Below are positions 42,317 through 49,820 of a stretch of 64,000 nt of DNA, piece after piece. The DNA comes from Mycolicibacterium moriokaense (lineage in GTDB: Bacteria > Actinomycetota > Actinomycetes > Mycobacteriales > Mycobacteriaceae). The translations under genes were made by a program, and so were the position numbers. Position 1 is the first letter of the stretch. Every line of letters begins with the position of its first letter. The notes beneath the pieces were generated by a model. It did not search any database. It was not told the origin of the DNA and saw nothing but the letters and a program-made list of their open reading frames with translations. Where the stretch lies: contig NZ_QJJU01000001.1 of the NCBI RefSeq assembly GCF_003201655.1, positions 310,001 through 374,000 of the forward strand, written 5' to 3'.

Positions 42317-42349
42317 ACTGTGGGGGCACTGTGGACTTTTGGCCCACAG
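42317..42349. promoter_or_regulatory. Cluster of ACTGTGG words between the oxidoreductase and MarR genes
   Basis: ACTGTGG occurs at 42317-42323 and 42328-42334, one helical turn apart, and its inverse CCACAG at 42344-42349. This is a candidate MarR binding region in the 78-base divergent gap. Confidence 0.35.
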
Positions 42350-42377
42350 CAATGCTTGCCTGCTTTACCATAGCGAA

Positions 42378-42890
42378 ATGGAGGGGATGATTGCCGGGCG
42401 TACCGCCAGTGATATGCCTGGGTTAGACATCGCTGAGCAGAGGTCGTGGCAAAACTTCCTCGATTCCGCGTTGAGAATGTACGCGACCCTGAACCGGTCG
42501 CTGGTGGACGCGCATCACCTGACACTCAATGATGTGCGGCTGCTCGACATGTTGGACAAGTCCGCGACCGGCTCGGCGCGCATGGGGGACCTCGCCGACG
42601 GGCTGATGTCATTGCCGAGCCGGGTGACCAGGCAGATCCGGCGATTGGAGCTGCAAGGCCTGGTGCGTCGCGGCGCTAGCCCAGACGACGGCAGGGGCGT
42701 GCTCGCCTCCATCACAGAGGAGGGCCGCGCCGCGGTTACCGAAGCGATGCTGACGTATGGGGACGGGGTGCGCGTGCACTTCCTCGGCCGACTGTCACGT
42801 CCGCAGATCGCCGCGATGGGCGAGAACTGTCGCCGGATCAGTGTCGCGTTGAAGGCAGGAGCACCGCCGGCCAAGCTCGGCCGCGTCTGA
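42378..42890 (+). CDS. MarR-family transcriptional regulator
   Basis: About 170 aa. The winged-helix core has LTLNDVRLLDMLDKSATGSARMGDLADGLMSLPSRVTRQIRRLE, the wing RGASPDDGRGVLASITEEGRA and helices for dimerisation at both ends, so it is a typical MarR protein. Candidate starts are ATG 42378, 42387 and 42414; none has a convincing ribosome site, and 42378 is reported. It is probably autoregulated and may repress the divergent quinone oxidoreductase. Confidence 0.88.
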   Translation: MEGMIAGRTASDMPGLDIAEQRSWQNFLDSALRMYATLNRSLVDAHHLTLNDVRLLDMLDKSATGSARMGDLADGLMSLPSRVTRQIRRLELQGLVRRGASPDDGRGVLASITEEGRAAVTEAMLTYGDGVRVHFLGRLSRPQIAAMGENCRRISVALKAGAPPAKLGRV

Positions 42891-42940
42891 ACCCGTCCGC
42901 CCTTCGCGCCAGAGGTCATCGGCCCCGTACTCTTGTCGGC

Positions 42941-43027
42941 GGTGGCGTGGCAGAGCGGCCTAATGCACTCGCCTTGAAAGCGAGAGACGGCTAAAACCGT
43001 CCGGGGGTTCAAATCCCTCCGCCACCG
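42941..43027 (+). tRNA. tRNA-Ser(TGA)
   Basis: Acceptor GGTGGCG (42941-42947) pairs with CGCCACC (43020-43026). Anticodon stem CTCGC/GCGAG has loop CTTGAAA, giving anticodon TGA. A long variable arm (GACGG/CCGTC) and the T-loop GTTCAAATC are present, as expected for class II tRNA-Ser. The 3' CCA is not encoded. Confidence 0.95.
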
Positions 43028-43063
43028 CAGTATCGCGGTGAGTCACCGATCGCAGGCTCCACG

Positions 43064-44449
43064 TCACCGCATAGCCCCGGCCAGTGCTCGCACGCCCGTC
43101 ACGATCTGCGACTCAGTGAGATTGGCGTATCCCAGCATCAACCCCGGTGGTGCCGTCTCAGGCTGGGCGTAGCAGGGCGACAGTGGTTCGACCCGCACCC
43201 GCATCTCGGCGGCCCGGCGGACAAGATCGGCGGCGGCATACCCGTCGGGGAATCGCACTGTCAGGTGCACCCCGGCCGCCGCGCCGATGACGGTCGCATC
43301 CGGCAGATATCGAGCCAGAGCCCGCAGCAACGCGTTTCGGCGTGTCAGATATCGGCGGCGCATCTGGCGAAGGTGCCTGTCGTATCCACCCGTCGTCAGC
43401 AACTTCGCGAAGGCGATCTGATCCATCACCGAACTTCCGGTGTCGGCAAGGCCCTTCGAAAGCGCCACGCGGCCGACAAGATGCGCAGGCAGCACCATCC
43501 ACCCGATCCGCAGTCCCGGCGCGAGCGTCTTGCTCGTCGAGCCGACGTACACCACCCGGTCGGGTGCGATGCCCTGCAGCGCGCCGACGGGCGCACGGTC
43601 GTAACGGTATTCGGCGTCGTAGTCGTCCTCGATGACGAGGTGACCCGCCCTGGCCCATTGCACCAGATCGGTGCGGCGCGAGGCGGACAGCACAACACCG
43701 GTCGGTGATTGATGGGCCGGAGTGGCCAGCACGGTGGTGGCGCCACTATCCGCGAGCGCCGTGACGTCGAGGCCGTCGTCGTCGACCGGAACCGGTACTG
43801 GCTCGATACCGTTGTGTCGCAGCACCATCCGGTGCAACCAGAAGCCGGGGTCCTCCATCGCCACCGTCTGACTTGGTAACACAGAAGCGAGTAGCGCAAT
43901 GGCCTGCGTCGCCCCAGAGCAGAGGACGATGTGCTGCGGATCGGCGAGCACGCCGCGGGTGCGCCGCAGATAGTCAGCGACTGCGGTGCGCGCCAACAGC
44001 AGCCCCTGAGGCGCGACGTAGCCGAACGCGGACGATTCGATCTCGGAAAGACCTTGCCGCAATGCCCGCAGCCAGGCGTGCCGGGGAAAGCTGCCGAGAT
44101 CGGGCGAGCCGGGCGCGAAGTCGATGTCGAATTGCCGCACGGGATCGGCGGCGTTGCGTTCCGGTGCGCTGGCGGCATCGACCGTCGCAACCCGGGTCCC
44201 CGACCCGTGCGTGCTGAGCAGGAACCCCTCGGCGGTCAGCTGGCTGTACGCGTCCACGACGAGCCGGCGCGATACGCCGAGGTCCGCCGCAAGCACCCGC
44301 GTCGAAGGCAGCCGCGTGGCAGGCGCCAAACGCCCCGCGCGAATGGCGTCGCGCAGACCGTTGGCGAGCTGGCGGTGCAGAGGCTCAGGCGCGGCGCGGT
44401 CGAGTTCGACCAGCACCTCAGGACCGGAAGTGGTACCCGAAATTGTCAT
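43064..44449 (-). CDS. MocR/PdxR-type transcriptional regulator, second copy
   Basis: 461 aa. The GntR winged helix (LPSTRVLAADLGVSRRLVVDAYSQL) is joined to an aminotransferase-like domain with the PLP lysine in GSTSKTLAPGLRIGW and CSGATQAIALLAS earlier. It is paralogous to the regulator at 31799-33217. The ATG at 44449 (MTISGTTSG) is preferred; ATG 44482 would run through the operator-like region. The divergent target is the DoxX-like/epimerase gene pair starting at 44496. The 3' end is close to the tRNA-Ser. Confidence 0.92.
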   Translation of the reverse strand: MTISGTTSGPEVLVELDRAAPEPLHRQLANGLRDAIRAGRLAPATRLPSTRVLAADLGVSRRLVVDAYSQLTAEGFLLSTHGSGTRVATVDAASAPERNAADPVRQFDIDFAPGSPDLGSFPRHAWLRALRQGLSEIESSAFGYVAPQGLLLARTAVADYLRRTRGVLADPQHIVLCSGATQAIALLASVLPSQTVAMEDPGFWLHRMVLRHNGIEPVPVPVDDDGLDVTALADSGATTVLATPAHQSPTGVVLSASRRTDLVQWARAGHLVIEDDYDAEYRYDRAPVGALQGIAPDRVVYVGSTSKTLAPGLRIGWMVLPAHLVGRVALSKGLADTGSSVMDQIAFAKLLTTGGYDRHLRQMRRRYLTRRNALLRALARYLPDATVIGAAAGVHLTVRFPDGYAAADLVRRAAEMRVRVEPLSPCYAQPETAPPGLMLGYANLTESQIVTGVRALAGAMR

Positions 44450-44450
44450 C

Positions 44451-44488
44451 AAAGTGGTGCCTATCTTGATGCCATTGACCATCTAGCG
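44451..44488. promoter_or_regulatory. Candidate operator of the second MocR module
   Basis: The gap contains AAAGTGGTGCCTA (44451-44463), close to the AAAGTGGW(T)CTA word I recall for C. glutamicum PdxR, and on the minus strand CTAGATGGTCAAT (44486-44474), nearly the same as CTAGATGGTTCAAT at the first MocR promoter. Confidence 0.45.
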
Positions 44489-44495
44489 TGAACAT

Positions 44496-44903
44496 ATGAC
44501 GACAACGCCCACCCGCACAAGAGCCCGTTATGTCGAGGTGACCCTGATCGTGTTCGGGGCGTACTCAGTGCTCCTCGGGCTGTTCATGTTCGTCGCCCCC
44601 GGAACGTTCTTCGACACGCTCGGAAGCTTCGGCGCGAGAAATGACCACTACATCTTCGACAACGCCACATTCGAGTTTCCGCTTGGCCTGATGATGCTGG
44701 CCGCCGTCCGGTGGTCGTCCTGGCGGGTTCCCGCGCTGGCGTTCGCCACCTTGCACTGGGGACTGCACGCGCTGAGCCACACCATCGATCCCCACCACGC
44801 GGCGGGGGAGTCGATCGGTTGGCTCGAGGCGGGGGGCTTGGTGGTGGCCACCGCGATGCTGGCAATCGCGTTGCGCGCCAGCGTCACTGCGGAGAAAACC
44901 TGA
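44496..44903 (+). CDS. Small four-helix membrane protein
   Basis: 135 aa with four hydrophobic helices (about 12-33, 57-72, 78-95, 105-127) and acidic/His loops (HTIDPHHAAGES). It resembles DoxX-like/DUF4345-type small membrane proteins, but I do not assign a family firmly. The stop overlaps the next ATG by one base (TGATG). It is divergent from the MocR gene and is the presumed regulated target. Confidence 0.8.
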   Translation: MTTTPTRTRARYVEVTLIVFGAYSVLLGLFMFVAPGTFFDTLGSFGARNDHYIFDNATFEFPLGLMMLAAVRWSSWRVPALAFATLHWGLHALSHTIDPHHAAGESIGWLEAGGLVVATAMLAIALRASVTAEKT

Positions 44904-45811
44904 TGCGGGTATTGGTGGCAGGCGCCACCAGCGTGCCGGGGATTCCGCTGTTGCGGGAGCTGAATGCCCGCGGCCACGAGGTCATCGGGATGACCAGCCA
45001 ACCGGCGAGGACGTCGGCGATCGAGCAGCAAGGTGCCAAACCGGTGGTGGCCAACGTCTTCGACGCCTCGCAGATCAATACAGTGGTCGGTGACATCGAA
45101 CCCGAGGTGGTGGTGTCGCTGCTGACCACCCTGCCGAAGTGGGGGCCGAAGCGGCCCAAGGACTTTGAGCCCGCACGAAAGCTGTGGAGTCAAGGGGCGT
45201 CGAATCTCGTCGTCGCCGCGCAGCGAGCCGGGGTGCACCGCGTCGTCGCCGAGTCGGTGGTCTTCGCCTACGGCTACCCGGCCTCGGGTCCGCAATTGGT
45301 GGACGAGTCCGATCCCTATCCGGGGCCGCCGCCGAAGGGCGGGGATGCGATGCTGGCCGCGCTTCGCGGTATGGAGCGGACCGTGCTGGCGTCCGGCGAG
45401 CACAGCGATACCGAGGGAATCGTGTTGCGCTACGGCCTTTTCTACGGGCCAGGGGTGCCACACGACGAGTTGTTCACCCGGTTGGCGAAGTGGTGGGCGC
45501 TGCCGGCCATGACCGGTCACGGCATTGCGTCGTGGGTGCACATCGACGACGTCGCGAAGGCCACCGCCGATGCCGTTACCAAAGGCCGCGGCGGTCAGAT
45601 CTACAACATCGTCGACGACCGGCCGCAGTCGTTCGGCGATTACGCGCGCGAACTGTCCAAGAAGCTGCACAGGCCGCCGCCGATACCGATCTCACATCGG
45701 CTGGTGGGCCTGATCGCGTCATACCCGGCCACGGCGTTCGGAACGACGTGGCTGCCGCTGTCCAACGCCAAGGCCAAGGCGGAACTTGGCTGGACGCCTA
45801 TTCTCCGGTGA
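44903..45811 (+). CDS. NAD-dependent epimerase/dehydratase-like extended SDR
   Basis: 302 aa. The Rossmann loop GATSVPGIPLL is a variant of GxxGxxG. A Ser in AESVVFAYGY, the Tyr region YGYPASGPQ and a conserved WVHIDDVAKAT follow, and the C-terminus NAKAKAELGW is typical of extended SDRs such as nucleoside-sugar epimerases. The classical Tyr-x-x-x-Lys is not obvious, so it could be an NmrA-like or atypical member. It is coupled to the small membrane protein and overlaps the convergent enoyl-CoA hydratase by 14 bases. Confidence 0.85.
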   Translation: MRVLVAGATSVPGIPLLRELNARGHEVIGMTSQPARTSAIEQQGAKPVVANVFDASQINTVVGDIEPEVVVSLLTTLPKWGPKRPKDFEPARKLWSQGASNLVVAAQRAGVHRVVAESVVFAYGYPASGPQLVDESDPYPGPPPKGGDAMLAALRGMERTVLASGEHSDTEGIVLRYGLFYGPGVPHDELFTRLAKWWALPAMTGHGIASWVHIDDVAKATADAVTKGRGGQIYNIVDDRPQSFGDYARELSKKLHRPPPIPISHRLVGLIASYPATAFGTTWLPLSNAKAKAELGWTPILR

Positions 45812-46622
45812 AGTTCGGAGCCCGCTTTTCAAATGTCGCGGTAATGCCTTCCGTCAGGTCTTTGGAGGGCAGCATTGCAGCGTTCCAGACCGCGACGTAG
45901 CGGAGGCTTTCCGAAACCCGCGCGATGCGCTGCTGGTCGAGCACGTCCTTGATGCCATTGACCGTCAGCGGCGGATTCGCGGCGATCTCGGCGGCCGTCT
46001 CATGCGCAGCGGCCAGTGAGGCCTCGGCATCGTCGTAGACGTCGTTGACGAGCCCGATCTTCTCCGCCCGCGCGGCGTCGATGTTCTTACCCGTCAGCGC
46101 GAGCTCACGTAGGTGACCGTCGGTCAGGATCAGCGGCAGCCGGGCCAGACTGCCGACGTCGGCGACCATCGCCAGCTTGACCTCGCGCACGGAGAACTTC
46201 GCGTCGGCGCTGGCATAACGGATGTCGACGGCCGAGATCAGGTCGACGCCGCCGCCGATGCACCAGCCGTGCACCGAGGCGATCGTCGGGGTGCGGCAGT
46301 CGGCCACTGCGGAGATCGCGCCTTGCATCCGCAGGATGGTGGCGTGGAAGTCGGCCCGCGGCCGCGCCGAGGCGCCGCCAGCCATCACGCCCGACAGCGA
46401 GCCACCCATCGCGGCCAGGTCCAACCCGTAGCTGAAGTGCTTGCCGGAGCCCGTCAGCACGATCGCGCGGACATCGCTGTCGGCATCGAGCTTGGCGAAC
46501 ACCTCGGGCATTTCGGCCCAGAACGCCGGCCCCATCGCGTTGCCCTTGCCGGGACCGACCAACGTCACCTGCGCGACGTGACCCTCGATGTCCACGGTGA
46601 CAGATTCATACGCATCGCCCAT
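45798..46622 (-). CDS. echA21: Enoyl-CoA hydratase/isomerase family protein (EchA21-like)
   Basis: 274-aa crotonase-fold protein. The oxyanion region has FSYGLDLAAMGG, and SVHGWCIGGGVDLISAVDIRYAS is the second CoA-binding helix. Acidic residues at the usual Glu/Asp positions are partly altered (VREVKLAMVADVGSLARLP is typical of dienoyl-CoA isomerases). It might therefore be a delta3,5-delta2,4-dienoyl-CoA isomerase type protein. The ATG at 46622 is clear. Position near hisC2 matches Rv3774 (EchA21) of M. tuberculosis, which is why the symbol is given. Confidence 0.88.
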   Translation of the reverse strand: MGDAYESVTVDIEGHVAQVTLVGPGKGNAMGPAFWAEMPEVFAKLDADSDVRAIVLTGSGKHFSYGLDLAAMGGSLSGVMAGGASARPRADFHATILRMQGAISAVADCRTPTIASVHGWCIGGGVDLISAVDIRYASADAKFSVREVKLAMVADVGSLARLPLILTDGHLRELALTGKNIDAARAEKIGLVNDVYDDAEASLAAAHETAAEIAANPPLTVNGIKDVLDQQRIARVSESLRYVAVWNAAMLPSKDLTEGITATFEKRAPNFTGE

Positions 46623-46641
46623 GAACTAAGAGGCTAGCCAC

Positions 46642-47079
46642 CTAGCGTGGCGGCGTGCCCGTCAGCACCTCGCTGACGGTGGCCTGCGGCAGGAACTGGC
46701 ACGCGGCTTCGACCAGCATCTGCCCGACGGACTCGCCGTTGGGGCCCAGCGGATTGTTCTGCTGCGCGAGGACCGCGCGGATGACGGCCAGCCTGGTGGC
46801 CTCGTCGAGCTTGTTGAAGTCGACGCACTTCATCGTCAGCGCGTTCGGCGGCGCGGGCACTACGGGAACATTGGTGTTGCCGGGAAGTCCGGGGATGTGA
46901 ATCTCCGGTAAGGGGATGCCGGGCAGCCCAGGCACCGTCGTCGGTGCCTTTTTGGTGGACGTGATCGGCGGTCCCGGCTGGGTGGTCATCGCGACGGTGC
47001 CAGGCGTGGTGCGCTCGCAGCCGGCGGTCAGGCCGGCAAGGATCAGCGCGGCCAGAGCCACCCAAACGTGCGTCCTCAT
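46642..47079 (-). CDS. Putative lipoprotein of unknown function
   Basis: 145 aa. It has a signal peptide and lipobox (ALILAGLTAGC, Cys at about 21), a Thr/Pro-rich spacer with PGLPG words, and a C-terminal domain (about 85-145) with two cysteines (MKCVDFNKLDEATR ... VEAACQFLPQATVSEVL). This small domain recalls short exported mycobacterial proteins, but I do not recognise the family. It is divergent from the TIGR03086 gene across 41 bases, which contain a 10-bp palindrome GCGCATGCGC at 47094-47103. Confidence 0.8.
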   Translation of the reverse strand: MRTHVWVALAALILAGLTAGCERTTPGTVAMTTQPGPPITSTKKAPTTVPGLPGIPLPEIHIPGLPGNTNVPVVPAPPNALTMKCVDFNKLDEATRLAVIRAVLAQQNNPLGPNGESVGQMLVEAACQFLPQATVSEVLTGTPPR

Positions 47080-47120
47080 CTCGTGAACGATATGCGCATG
47101 CGCGTCGTAGCGTGGGGCAC

Positions 47121-47669
47121 ATGCCCGCGGACGAACTCGAGAGTGCCGAAGAGTCGCTGGCCGTGCTGGAGAACGTGCTGCGCGGCATCGCGAAGGACGA
47201 TGAATCAAAGCAGACGCCGTGCCGGGAATTCGACGTCGCCAAGCTGACCGACCACTTGATGAACTCGATCACGGTGATCGGTGGACACGCGGGGGCTGAC
47301 CTCCCCGAGCGGAATCCCAACGACTCGGTGGAACAGCAAGTGATGCTCGCGGCACGGCCCGCGCTGGATGCGTGGCGCAAGCGCGGCTTGGACGGCACCG
47401 TGCCATTCGGAGGAGGCGAAGCGCCCGCCACGATGATGGCCGGAGTGCTGTCGCTCGAATTCCTGGTACACGCTTGGGATTACGCGATGGCAACTGGGCG
47501 CAAGGTCGATGCGTCGGATCCGCTCTCCGATTACGTGATGGGCCTGGCGAAGGTCGTCATCACCCCCGCGGGCCGCACCAGCGTCGGGTTCGACGATCCG
47601 GTCGCGGTGTCCGCTGATGCGGGCGCGCTGGACCGGCTGATCGCCTACACCGGCCGCCAGCCGAGCTAG
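47121..47669 (+). CDS. TIGR03086/DinB-like mycothiol-dependent-type protein (Rv3773c homologue)
   Basis: 182-aa helical protein of the mycothiol-dependent maleylpyruvate isomerase N-terminal/TIGR03086 group. It has TPCREFDVAKLTDHLMNS (with the conserved His), LEFLVHAWDYAMATG with HxWDxA and the C-terminal helices. The four-helix DinB fold commonly binds a metal with three His residues. The substrate is unknown. The ATG at 47121 is chosen; GTG 47112 is possible. Convergent with hisC2 across a long inverted repeat. Confidence 0.88.
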   Translation: MPADELESAEESLAVLENVLRGIAKDDESKQTPCREFDVAKLTDHLMNSITVIGGHAGADLPERNPNDSVEQQVMLAARPALDAWRKRGLDGTVPFGGGEAPATMMAGVLSLEFLVHAWDYAMATGRKVDASDPLSDYVMGLAKVVITPAGRTSVGFDDPVAVSADAGALDRLIAYTGRQPS

Positions 47670-47683
47670 AAGCAGCGGGGCGT

Positions 47684-47743
47684 CGATTTCTGCATCAGGG
47701 TCGTGGATCAAACACGCAAATCGCAACCCTTATGCAGAAATCG
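47684..47743. terminator. Long inverted repeat between convergent genes, candidate bidirectional terminator
   Basis: 18-base arms at 47684-47701 and 47726-47743 match at 17 of 18 positions when reverse-complemented (one C/A difference), with a 24-base loop. They lie between the stops of the TIGR03086 gene (47669) and hisC2 (47751). It could also be a copy of a dispersed palindromic repeat. Confidence 0.55.
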
Positions 47744-47750
47744 GTAGTCG

Positions 47751-48800
47751 CTAGCGCTTCCAGCCTTGCGCGAAGGCGAGGAAGGCGTCGTTCTCGTGTG
47801 GGGCAGCGACGGTGACGCGCACGCCGTCGTCGCCGTATGGGCGGACGATGATTCGGCTGTTGGCCGAGTCCTTGGCGAATTCCTGTGCGCGACCGGGCAG
47901 CGGGATCCAGACGAAGTTGGCCTGTGACGGCGGCAAGGTGTATCCCGCGTCGCGCAATGCGGCGGTGACGCGGGCGCGTTCTGCGACGACGGCGTCGGTG
48001 CGGGCCAGCAGTTCGTCGGCGGCATCCAGAGAGGCGACGGCCGCGGCCTGCGAAATGCTGGTCGCGGTGAACGGGACATAGACCTTGCTCAGTGCCGTGA
48101 TGAGGTCCGGGTCGCCGACCGCGTAGCCGATCCGCAACCCAGCCAGCCCGTAGGCCTTCGAAAACGTCCGCAGCACAACGACATTGTTGTGCTTGCGAAC
48201 CAGCCCGAAGCTGTCGGGCAGCAACCCGTCGCGGATGTACTCGACATAGGCCTCGTCGAGCGCGATGAGGACGTCGGACGGCACCGCCTCGACGAACCGG
48301 GCCAGCGCGTCGGGGTTGACGACGGTGCTGGTCGGGTTGTTCGGGTTGCACACGAAGATCAGGCGGGTGCGGTCGGTGATCGCGGCGAGCATCGCATCGA
48401 GGTCGTGGGTGTAGTCGGTCAGTGGCACCTGAACCGGCGTGGCGCCTGCGGTGCGCACCTGCAGCGGGTAGATCTCGAAGCTGCGCCAGCCGAACAGCAC
48501 CTCGTCGCCGACGGTCGAGGTGATCTGGATCAACTGCTGGCACAGGCTGACCGACCCGCAGCCGACCGAGATGTGCTCTGGTGAGAAATCGACGTGCTTC
48601 GCGAGTCGTTCCTTGAGCTCGACGTACCCGTTGTCGGGGTAGCGGTTGATGTTGTCGGCGGCCCTCTCGATCGCGGCCCGCACGCTCGGCAGGGGTCCGT
48701 GAACCGTCTCGTTGCTCGCGATCTTGATCGCACCCGGCACCGTCTTACCCGGGGTGTATGCGGGCAGGTCGGCCAGTTCGGGGCGTAGACGGGCGGTCAC
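47751..48800 (-). CDS. hisC2: Histidinol-phosphate/aromatic aminotransferase HisC2
   Basis: 349-aa class I aminotransferase. It has ASNETVHGPLPSV, FGWRSFEIYP, VCNPNNPTSTV, ALDEAYVEY and the PLP lysine in RTFSKAYGLAGLRIGY. M. tuberculosis Rv3772 (HisC2) is reported to act preferentially on aromatic amino acids, so it may be a phenylalanine aminotransferase. The start is GTG 48800. Just upstream lie tRNA-Ser and tRNA-Arg, the same general context as in other mycobacteria. Confidence 0.93.
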   Translation of the reverse strand: MTARLRPELADLPAYTPGKTVPGAIKIASNETVHGPLPSVRAAIERAADNINRYPDNGYVELKERLAKHVDFSPEHISVGCGSVSLCQQLIQITSTVGDEVLFGWRSFEIYPLQVRTAGATPVQVPLTDYTHDLDAMLAAITDRTRLIFVCNPNNPTSTVVNPDALARFVEAVPSDVLIALDEAYVEYIRDGLLPDSFGLVRKHNNVVVLRTFSKAYGLAGLRIGYAVGDPDLITALSKVYVPFTATSISQAAAVASLDAADELLARTDAVVAERARVTAALRDAGYTLPPSQANFVWIPLPGRAQEFAKDSANSRIIVRPYGDDGVRVTVAAPHENDAFLAFAQGWKR

Positions 48801-48883
48801 CCGACCAGTCTATGAGTCGCCCACCTGCGCTTTGCCTTCGCCTGTGGCCCCTGTGTACGCTGTCGGATCGGCGGTAATCGTCG

Positions 48884-48972
48884 GGAGGCGTGCCAGAGCG
48901 GCCGAATGGGACTCACTGCTAATGAGTTGTCCGCCTTAAAGCGGACCGGAGGTTCAAATCCTCTCGCCTCCG
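48884..48972 (+). tRNA. tRNA-Ser(GCT)
   Basis: Acceptor GGAGGCG (48884-48890) pairs with CGCCTCC (48965-48971). Anticodon stem ACTCA/TGAGT with loop CTGCTAA gives GCT. The long variable arm TGTCCGCC...GGCGGAC-like segment and the T-loop GTTCAAATC identify a class II tRNA. The 3' CCA is not encoded. Confidence 0.95.
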
Positions 48973-49008
48973 CCGTGGCTGACTCGTTGGCTACACAACT
49001 GAACACAG

Positions 49009-49084
49009 GCGCCCGTAGCTCAACGGATAGAGCATCTGACTACGGATCAGAAGGTTGGGGGTTCGAATCCCTTCGGGCGCGCCA
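49009..49084 (+). tRNA. tRNA-Arg(ACG)
   Basis: Acceptor GCGCCCG (49009-49015) pairs with CGGGCGC (49074-49080). Anticodon stem TCTGA/TCAGA with loop CTACGGA gives ACG. The T-loop is GTTCGAATC and the 3' CCA is encoded (49082-49084). Its 3' end has a second, degenerate copy 0.8 kb downstream. Confidence 0.96.
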
Positions 49085-49381
49085 ACATTCAGCGGAAGCT
49101 GACTGTACCCATCGCGACACGCTCATCAGTTGATACTTTCCGTCGCCACTTCCCCGCGGCGTACCGATCGAGGGTTTATCGGACCGACTGGTCCTGACCG
49201 AGTGGCCCGCTCGGGCAAGGCCACCGCGTCGCAACCTTTAGCTGACGTTGGCGTTCCGCACGGTCGCGCGCCCGCCAAGGGTGTGAGGGTCAGCCAGCAA
49301 CGGGGAGCCGCGCGCGCCATCGGTACGTCGATCGTTAAGCTAACCGTCGCCGGGGCTTCAGTGAGAACCAAAGGGGAGTAA
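49085..49381 (+). other. Gene-poor spacer between tRNA-Arg and the hemophore gene
   Basis: 297 bases with no recognised gene. An 83-codon frame on the + strand (49130-49381) runs right up to the hemophore ATG, but it has no recognisable domain or ribosome site, and its peptide is rich in Arg/Thr/Gly. It is best regarded as upstream region. It contains the IdeR-like sequence described separately. Confidence 0.5.
49334..49345 (+). promoter_or_regulatory. Iron-box-like GTTAAGCTAACC with overlapping -10, upstream of the hemophore gene
   Basis: The core matches the middle of the mycobacterial IdeR consensus (GGTTAGGCTAACC) at 11 of 13 positions when extended by one base, though the outer bases of the 19-mer do not match. 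It overlaps TAAGCT, which fits a TANNNT -10 element, about 40 bases before the ATG. A strong AAGGGGAG ribosome site follows. Confidence 0.35.
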
Positions 49382-49795
49382 ATGATCAAGAAGTTGTTGG
49401 CGGCCGTGGTCGCCGCGCGGGGTGGACCTCTCGGCATGGTCGCTGCCGGTGCGTTCGGAGTACTGGCTGCCGCCACGATCGCGCTGCCCTCGGCTGCAGC
49501 GGAACCCGAATGCACCGCTGCGGGACTGAGCAGCACCTTGGGCCCGGTTGCTTCGGCGACTGGCGACTATCTCACAAGCCATCCCGACCTTAATCAGGTT
49601 CTGACCACTGCCGGTGGGCTACCTCAGGACGAGGCTGAGAAGTCAATCAAGGTATTTTTTGCCACGCATCCGCAGATGTGGATCGACCTGCGAGCCATTG
49701 GGCGGCCATTGGCGGACTTGCGGGCGGCGTGCCCGGCGCAGGCGGCGGGGCCATCGCCCGATATCGGAAAGCTGTACGACGCAATGGCCAAGTAG
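49382..49795 (+). CDS. Hemophore-related secreted heme-binding protein (Rv0203-type)
   Basis: 137 aa. It has a signal peptide (about 1-40, LPSAAAEPE cleavage) and a mature helical domain with two cysteines (ECTAAGLSSTL ... LRAACPAQA). Words such as TGDYLTSHPDLNQVLTTA and KVFFATHPQMW are typical of the Rv0203/Rv1174c hemophore-related family, which carries heme from the exterior to MmpL3/MmpL11. A GGGGAG site precedes the ATG. It lies between the tRNA-Arg and its degenerate copy, so it may be cargo of an integration event. Confidence 0.88.
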   Translation: MIKKLLAAVVAARGGPLGMVAAGAFGVLAAATIALPSAAAEPECTAAGLSSTLGPVASATGDYLTSHPDLNQVLTTAGGLPQDEAEKSIKVFFATHPQMWIDLRAIGRPLADLRAACPAQAAGPSPDIGKLYDAMAK

Positions 49796-49820
49796 CCATT
49801 AGTACATAAGTTCGCGTTCG

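Noticed and set aside
49130..49381. 83-codon frame ending at the hemophore ATG
   Set aside because: No domain, no ribosome site, unusual composition; it probably stays open by chance in the spacer.
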